DNA from: Alcanivorax sp. 1008
GTDB taxonomy: Bacteria; Pseudomonadota; Gammaproteobacteria; Pseudomonadales; Alcanivoracaceae
DNA: 64,000 nucleotides
Direction: 5' to 3'
Assembly: GCF_020667895.1 (NCBI RefSeq)
Contig: NZ_JAFMPS010000006.1
Location: 121,589-185,588 of the forward strand
In this document: positions 59,176 through 64,000 of the stretch, piece by piece
Layout: every line of letters starts with the position of its first letter
Position numbering within the stretch: the first letter of the stretch is position 1
Position numbers and translations under genes: made by a program
The notes under the pieces: model-generated
Told to the model about the DNA's origin: nothing
Seen by the model: only the letters and a program-made list of their open reading frames with translations
Databases searched by the model: none

Positions 59176-60093
59176 TTGGCGAAACGTCATCGTGGCCGTG
59201 CGGTCAACGGTATCCTGTTGCTCGATAAGCCCGCCGGGGTTACCAGTAATGGAGCTTTGCAGACCGTAAAGCGCATGTTCGCTGCGGCCAAGGCAGGGCA
59301 TACCGGCAGCCTCGATCCGTTGGCAACCGGCATGCTGCCGATCTGTTTCGGCGAGGCCACCAAGTTCAGCCAGTTTCTGCTTGATGCCGACAAGAGCTAT
59401 CTGGTCACCGCCAAGCTTGGCGTGGTTACTGATACTGGTGATGCGGATGGCCAGGTGGTACGTGAGGCTCCAGTGACCTCCGATGCAGCAACTATCACAG
59501 CGGCACTGATGGAGTTTGTCGGCGAAATTGAGCAGACACCATCCATGTTTTCGGCCATCAAGCATAATGGCCAGCCGCTTTATAAGTTGGCGCGTCAGGG
59601 CATTGAGGTGGAGCGCAAGGTGCGCCGGGTGACCATTCACCGAATATCGGTACTGGATGTGCGCGCTGACGAGCTGGACTTTGAGGTGGCCTGTAGCAAG
59701 GGAACCTATGTGCGCTCGCTAGTGGAGGACCTTGGCGAAAAGCTGGGTTGTGGTGGCCACGTTCAGTCTCTGCGGCGACTGTCTGCAGGTCCCTATCCGG
59801 CTGACCGGATGCTCACGCTGGACCAACTTGGCGCCATGAAGGAACAGGGTGGTTTTGAAGCAATCGACGAACAGCTCTTGCCTTTATCTACATCCGTGGC
59901 AGACTGGCCGGCCGTTGAACTGGGTGACAATGCTGCGTTCTATCTGATGCAGGGTCAGGCGGTGATGGCTAGCGACCGACCGCGAGAGGGTTGGGTAAGT
60001 CTTTATCAAGCCTCAGGCAAGCGTTTTCTGGGGGTTGGAGAAATACTGGAGGACGGGCGTATTGCACCCCGTCGCCTGGTAGCCGAGGCATGA
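59176..60093 (+). CDS. truB: tRNA pseudouridine(55) synthase TruB
   Basis: 305 residues with a TTG start at 59176 (LAKRHRGRAVNG). Catalytic aspartate in HTGSLDPLATGMLP, KSYLVTAKLGVVTDTGDADG, YKLARQGIEVERKVRRV and the PUA-like C-terminus. It isomerises U55 of tRNA. It follows rbfA by 6 bases. Confidence 0.96.
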   Translation: MAKRHRGRAVNGILLLDKPAGVTSNGALQTVKRMFAAAKAGHTGSLDPLATGMLPICFGEATKFSQFLLDADKSYLVTAKLGVVTDTGDADGQVVREAPVTSDAATITAALMEFVGEIEQTPSMFSAIKHNGQPLYKLARQGIEVERKVRRVTIHRISVLDVRADELDFEVACSKGTYVRSLVEDLGEKLGCGGHVQSLRRLSAGPYPADRMLTLDQLGAMKEQGGFEAIDEQLLPLSTSVADWPAVELGDNAAFYLMQGQAVMASDRPREGWVSLYQASGKRFLGVGEILEDGRIAPRRLVAEA

Positions 60094-60183
60094 GCTCATC
60101 CTCATGACTGGCACATCACGACAGCTGTAAATATGCGCGGCTGCCCGTGAATCCTTAATCGCATATTTAATTGGAGACGTAAC

Positions 60184-60453
60184 ATGGCATTAACCGTAGA
60201 ACAGAAGGCCACCCTGCTTAAGGAATATGGCCGCAAAGATGGCGACACCGGTTCACCGGAAGTTCAGGTCGCTCTGCTGACCCACAACATTAATTACCTG
60301 CAGGGTCACTTCAAGGAGCACAAGAAGGATCACCACAGCCGTCGTGGCCTGATCCGCATGGTAAACCAGCGTCGTAAGCTGCTGGATTATCTGGCCCGTA
60401 AGGACCGTGAGCGTTACCTGACCCTGATTGAGCGTCTGGGCCTGCGTCGTTAA
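60184..60453 (+). CDS. rpsO: 30S ribosomal protein S15
   Basis: 89 residues, full S15 length. [36 protein letters not shown] is the rRNA-binding core (seen in pieces). It binds the 16S central domain and, in E. coli, its own mRNA. The 90-base leader before it may hold an autoregulatory structure, not resolved here. Confidence 0.98.
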   Translation: MALTVEQKATLLKEYGRKDGDTGSPEVQVALLTHNINYLQGHFKEHKKDHHSRRGLIRMVNQRRKLLDYLARKDRERYLTLIERLGLRR

Positions 60454-60480
60454 TCGACCAATCCCTTATGCGTATCACGC

Positions 60481-60504
60481 AAAAGCCCGGCATGCCGGGC
60501 TTTT
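60481..60504 (+). terminator. Terminator between rpsO and pnp
   Basis: AAAAGCCCGGCATGCCGGGCTTTT, fully palindromic with T's after it. 27 bases past rpsO. Some read-through to pnp is common in this operon. Confidence 0.8.
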
Positions 60505-60633
60505 GTCGTTTTGGGGCTGGCGTTGGCCGCTGGATAACGGGTGAAAAAAGGCCACCTTTGCCGTATCATCCCCAGCGCACGCCTCAGGCTAATGTGAAAA
60601 GCAACTAACAAAGAAACCGAGAGAAGAGAAGAC

Positions 60634-62739
60634 ATGTTCAAGATCGTTCGCAAGGAATTCCAGTTTGGCCGTGACACCGTGGTTTTGGAAACCGGTCGTA
60701 TTGCCCGTCAGGCTACCGGTGCTGTCATGGTCACCATCGGCGAGACCGCCGTGCTTGTCACCGTGGTTGGCAAGAAAGAAGCAGATCCTTCTAAGGGCTT
60801 CTTCCCGCTAACCGTCAATTATCAGGAAAAGACCTACGCCGCCGGCCGCATCCCGGGCGGTTTTTTTAAGCGTGAAGGTCGTCCCTCCGAGAAGGAGACG
60901 CTGACCAGCCGGCTGATCGATCGGCCGATTCGTCCGCTGTTTCCAGAAGGCTTCATGAATGAAGTTCAGGTTATCGCCACCGTTATGTCGGCGAGCAAAG
61001 ATGCTGATCCGGATATCGCTGCCATGATTGGTACTTCTGCGGCGCTGGCGATTTCTGGCATTCCTTTTAATGGCCCGATCGGTGCTGCTCGTGTTGGCTT
61101 CATTGACGATATGTACGTGCTGAACCCGACCTATAGCGAGCTGAAGACTTCAGCACTGGATCTGGTTGTGGCCGGCACCGAGAAAGCAGTGCTGATGGTT
61201 GAGTCCGAGGCCAAAGAGCTCAGCGAAGACCAGATGCTTGGCGCAGTGCTGTTTGGTCACCTGGAGATGCAGGCAGTGGTTAATGCCGTGCGTGACTTTG
61301 CTGCTGAAGTGGGAACTCCGCAGTGGGAGTGGCAGGCGCCTGCTGCAGATACCGCTGTCTACGATGCGGTCAAGGCAAAGGTTGGTGCAGATCTGGCTGC
61401 TGCTTACAGCATTACAGACAAGAAGGAGCGTTATACCCGTATCGGCGAACTTAAGGCTGCCGTAATCGAAGCACTGGTTACCGGTGAAGATGGTGCCCCG
61501 GAGAAGGGCGCGGTCTCCAAGCAGTTCTCCGAGCTGGAATACCGTACCGTGCGTGATGCCATTCTGGATGGTAAGCCGCGTATTGACGGCCGTGATCTGA
61601 AAACTGTGCGGCGCATTGAAACTGAAGTGACGGTATTGCCGAAGACCCACGGCTCTGCCCTGTTCACCCGTGGCGAAACTCAGGCCATTGTGGCGGCCAC
61701 GCTGGGTGGCATGCGCGATGCCCAGAACATTGATGCTCTGGAAGGTTCACGCACTGATCGTTTTATGCTGCATTACAACTTCCCTCCTTTCTGTGTCGGT
61801 GAAACCGGAATGGTTGGTAGCCCTAAGCGTCGTGAAATCGGTCACGGCCGCCTCGCTCGTCGTGGCGTTCAAGCGGTGCTGCCGGATGAAGCAACCTTTC
61901 CGTATGCCATCCGGGTTGTATCGGAAATCACCGAGTCGAATGGTTCCTCCTCGATGGCATCAGTGTGCGGCACCTCGCTGGCTCTGATGGATGCAGGTGT
62001 ACCAATCAAGGCTCCGGTAGCTGGTATTGCCATGGGCTTGGTGAAGGAAGAAGACGGCCGCTTTGCCGTGCTGTCTGACATCCTCGGTGACGAAGATCAT
62101 CTCGGCGATATGGACTTCAAGGTGGCCGGTACTGCTAATGGCGTAACTGCCCTGCAGATGGACATCAAAATCGAAGGGATTAACGAGGAAATCATGGAAG
62201 TGGCCCTCAATCAGGCCCGCGAAGGTCGCATGCATATTCTTGGCGAAATGGCCAAGACCATGTCGGTGCCGCGTAGCGAGCTGAGCGAGAATGCCCCGAC
62301 CCTGATTACCATCAAAATCAACGCTGAGAAGATTCGCGACGTGATCGGCAAGGGCGGTGCGACGATTCGTGCGTTGACTGAAGCTACTGGTGCCAACATT
62401 GATATCAATGATGATGGCTCCATCAAAGTGTATGGCGCTACCCGTGAATCAGCGCTGGACGCGGTGCGGCGCATCGAAGAGATTACGGCTGAGCCAGAAG
62501 TTGGCGAGATCTATGAAGGGCGTGTGACCCGCGTGGTTGATTTTGGCGCTTTCGTTGAAATCATGCCCGGCACTGAAGGCCTTCTGCATATCTCCCAGAT
62601 CGCTCAGGAGCGTGTAGAAAAGGTCAGCGATTACGTCAAGGAAGGCGACATGATCAAGGTCAAGGTTCTGGATGTGGACCAGCGTGGCCGTATCAAGCTG
62701 TCAATGAAAGAAGCTCAGCTGGAAGCCAGCGAAGGCTGA
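60634..62739 (+). CDS. pnp: Polyribonucleotide nucleotidyltransferase (PNPase)
   Basis: 701 residues. Two RNase PH-like domains (about 5-230 and 310-550) with [18 protein letters not shown], then KH domain [17 protein letters not shown] and S1 domain [22 protein letters not shown]. It degrades RNA phosphorolytically, as part of the degradosome. The 180-base leader may be an RNase III target, as in E. coli, but I could not fold it. Confidence 0.98.
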   Translation: MFKIVRKEFQFGRDTVVLETGRIARQATGAVMVTIGETAVLVTVVGKKEADPSKGFFPLTVNYQEKTYAAGRIPGGFFKREGRPSEKETLTSRLIDRPIRPLFPEGFMNEVQVIATVMSASKDADPDIAAMIGTSAALAISGIPFNGPIGAARVGFIDDMYVLNPTYSELKTSALDLVVAGTEKAVLMVESEAKELSEDQMLGAVLFGHLEMQAVVNAVRDFAAEVGTPQWEWQAPAADTAVYDAVKAKVGADLAAAYSITDKKERYTRIGELKAAVIEALVTGEDGAPEKGAVSKQFSELEYRTVRDAILDGKPRIDGRDLKTVRRIETEVTVLPKTHGSALFTRGETQAIVAATLGGMRDAQNIDALEGSRTDRFMLHYNFPPFCVGETGMVGSPKRREIGHGRLARRGVQAVLPDEATFPYAIRVVSEITESNGSSSMASVCGTSLALMDAGVPIKAPVAGIAMGLVKEEDGRFAVLSDILGDEDHLGDMDFKVAGTANGVTALQMDIKIEGINEEIMEVALNQAREGRMHILGEMAKTMSVPRSELSENAPTLITIKINAEKIRDVIGKGGATIRALTEATGANIDINDDGSIKVYGATRESALDAVRRIEEITAEPEVGEIYEGRVTRVVDFGAFVEIMPGTEGLLHISQIAQERVEKVSDYVKEGDMIKVKVLDVDQRGRIKLSMKEAQLEASEG

Positions 62740-62757
62740 TTGCCAGAGTGATGCTAA

Positions 62758-62793
62758 AAATAAAAAGCCCCGGTCTTCCGGGGCTTTTTATTT
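62758..62793. terminator. Bidirectional terminator between pnp and acs
   Basis: AAATAAAAAGCCCCGG, loop TCTT, and its exact complement: a 16-bp stem with A/T runs on both sides. It ends pnp and, in the other direction, the acs gene. Confidence 0.87.
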
Positions 62794-62831
62794 GTGCACA
62801 ACAAAGTGCACTGAAGCCAATATGGTCTAGC

Positions 62832-64000
62832 TCAGTTATTTGCTGTGCCGCTGTTCATCCTGCCAGAAATCAGCTGGTCCACAACTGCGGGGTCGGCCAG
62901 CGTTGAGGTGTCACCCAGGGTATCCAGCTCGTTGGCGGCGATCTTGCGCAGGATGCGGCGCATGATCTTACCGGAGCGAGTCTTGGGCAGGCCGGGCGCT
63001 ATATGAATCAAGTCTGGCTTGGCAATTGCTCCAATTTCTTTTGCTACCAGATTGCGTAGCTCAGCAACCAGTCCTTCATTCGGCGTGACACCGTTCATTA
63101 ATGCCACATAGGCATAAATTCCCTGACCCTTAATGTCGTGTGGATAGCCAACTACGGCGGCTTCAGAAATGGCGCTATGCAGCACCAGTGCTGACTCGAC
63201 CTCCGCTGTGCCAAGACGGTGGCCGGAGATGTTCAGGACATCGTCGACCCGGCCGGTAATCCAGTAGTAGCCGTCTTCATCGCGGCGGGCGCCGTCGCCG
63301 GTAAAGTAGTTGCCCTTATAGGTGGAGAAATAGGTTTCCAGCATGCGCTGATGATCACCATAAATGCTGCGAATCTGGCTTGGCCAACTGCGCTTGATTA
63401 TCAGGTTGCCACTGGTTGCGCCGCTGAGTTCATTGCCATTTTCGTCCATTAGAGCCGGCTCTACGCCAAACATGGGCAGGGTGGCGGAGCCTGGTTTCAT
63501 ATCAGTCACGCCGGGCAGGGGTGAAATCAGGATGGAGCCGGTTTCTGTCTGCCACCAGGTGTCGACAATGGGGCAGCGGCCATCTCCTACTACTCGGTGA
63601 TACCACTCCCAGGCTTCAGGGTTGATTGGCTCGCCAACACTGCCCAGTAGTTTCAGGCTGGCGCGTGAGGTCTTTTCAACCAATGCATCGCCGGCACCCA
63701 TTAATGCACGTATTGCAGTGGGAGCAGTGTAGAAGATGTTGACCTGATGTTTGTCGATCACCTGCCAGCAGCGAGATGCATCAGGGTAGGTCGGTACTCC
63801 CTCGAACATCAGTGTTGTCGCGCCGTTGGCTAGTGGGCCATAAACGATATAGCTGTGCCCCGTCACCCAACCGACATCTGCGGTGCACCAGTAGATGTCA
63901 CCGTCGTGATAATCGAACACATATTTGTGGGTCAGTGTGGCACCAAGCAGATATCCGGCGGTGGTGTGTAGTACGCCCTTTGGTTTGCCTGTAGAGCCTG
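62832..64000 (-). CDS. acs: Acetyl-CoA synthetase (C-terminal part, runs off the window)
   Basis: The frame stays open from 62832 to the end of the window, beyond the apparent ATG at 63920. It shows about 389 C-terminal residues of a protein usually near 650. The edge has the AMP-binding motif STGKPKGV. Other motifs are [50 protein letters not shown] and the acetylation lysine in [15 protein letters not shown]. It activates acetate to acetyl-CoA through an acetyl-AMP intermediate. Confidence 0.95.
   Translation of the reverse strand, partial: GSTGKPKGVLHTTAGYLLGATLTHKYVFDYHDGDIYWCTADVGWVTGHSYIVYGPLANGATTLMFEGVPTYPDASRCWQVIDKHQVNIFYTAPTAIRALMGAGDALVEKTSRASLKLLGSVGEPINPEAWEWYHRVVGDGRCPIVDTWWQTETGSILISPLPGVTDMKPGSATLPMFGVEPALMDENGNELSGATSGNLIIKRSWPSQIRSIYGDHQRMLETYFSTYKGNYFTGDGARRDEDGYYWITGRVDDVLNISGHRLGTAEVESALVLHSAISEAAVVGYPHDIKGQGIYAYVALMNGVTPNEGLVAELRNLVAKEIGAIAKPDLIHIAPGLPKTRSGKIMRRILRKIAANELDTLGDTSTLADPAVVDQLISGRMNSGTANN

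Overview
The window reads as chromosome of a marine or halotolerant gammaproteobacterium. It carries an ectR-ectABC ectoine locus. Its housekeeping order resembles the Pseudomonas/Alcanivorax/Cellvibrio side of the class: bamE/fur, recN, hrcA-grpE-dnaK-dnaJ, dapB, carA-carB-greA, yhbY/rlmE-ftsH-folP-glmM-tpiA-secG, tRNA-Leu, tRNA-fMet, rimP-nusA-infB-rbfA-truB-rpsO-pnp. The family assignment is inference from gene order and protein motifs. I saw no insertion sequence, prophage, integrase or CRISPR array.

Layout. 1-2.6 kb: a truncated membrane-anchored protein, a DUF350 protein, a DusC-type tRNA-dihydrouridine synthase and a GGDEF protein. 2.8-5.9 kb (minus strand): ectR-ectA-ectB-(43-codon sORF)-ectC, closed by a strong terminator. 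6.2-15.3 kb: a block that looks like a zinc-starvation response. It holds folE2 (zinc-independent GTP cyclohydrolase) on the plus strand, convergent with a minus-strand run of thrS, hisI, cysS, yidD, a small Cys/His protein, a His-rich porin, znuA, znuB and a small outer-membrane barrel. The thrS, hisI and cysS copies look like spare paralogues. 15.4-28 kb: a signalling region with a GAF-GAF-HD-GYP protein, an M23 peptidase, GGDEF proteins (one frameshifted), and a CqsA autoinducer synthase opposite a CqsS/LqsS-like sensor kinase and an LqsR-like response regulator. It also holds an Arc-type repressor, a LysR regulator and a two-domain QueD-like protein. 28-30.9 kb: tmRNA, a small membrane protein, SmpB and an NSS transporter. 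30.9-64 kb: conserved housekeeping genes, ending in the C-terminal part of acetyl-CoA synthetase.

How the parts work together. ectABC turns aspartate semialdehyde into ectoine under EctR control. In the zinc block, ZnuA/ZnuB and the porin would bring zinc in, while FolE2 and the spare HisI/CysRS/ThrRS would keep folate, histidine and translation going when zinc is short. CqsA would make an alpha-hydroxyketone signal read by the neighbouring kinase-regulator pair, next to several cyclic-di-GMP enzymes. tmRNA and SmpB rescue stalled ribosomes. The chaperone genes carry sigma-32-type promoters. carAB has a promoter-leader-terminator arrangement typical of attenuation. The fMet-tRNA/rimP/nusA/infB cluster makes the core of translation initiation and ribosome maturation.

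The best candidates for something undescribed are the zinc block with alphaproteobacterial-looking synthetases and an embedded yidD, the Cqs/Lqs-type signalling locus with its unusual regulator, and the coupled sORF between ectB and ectC.
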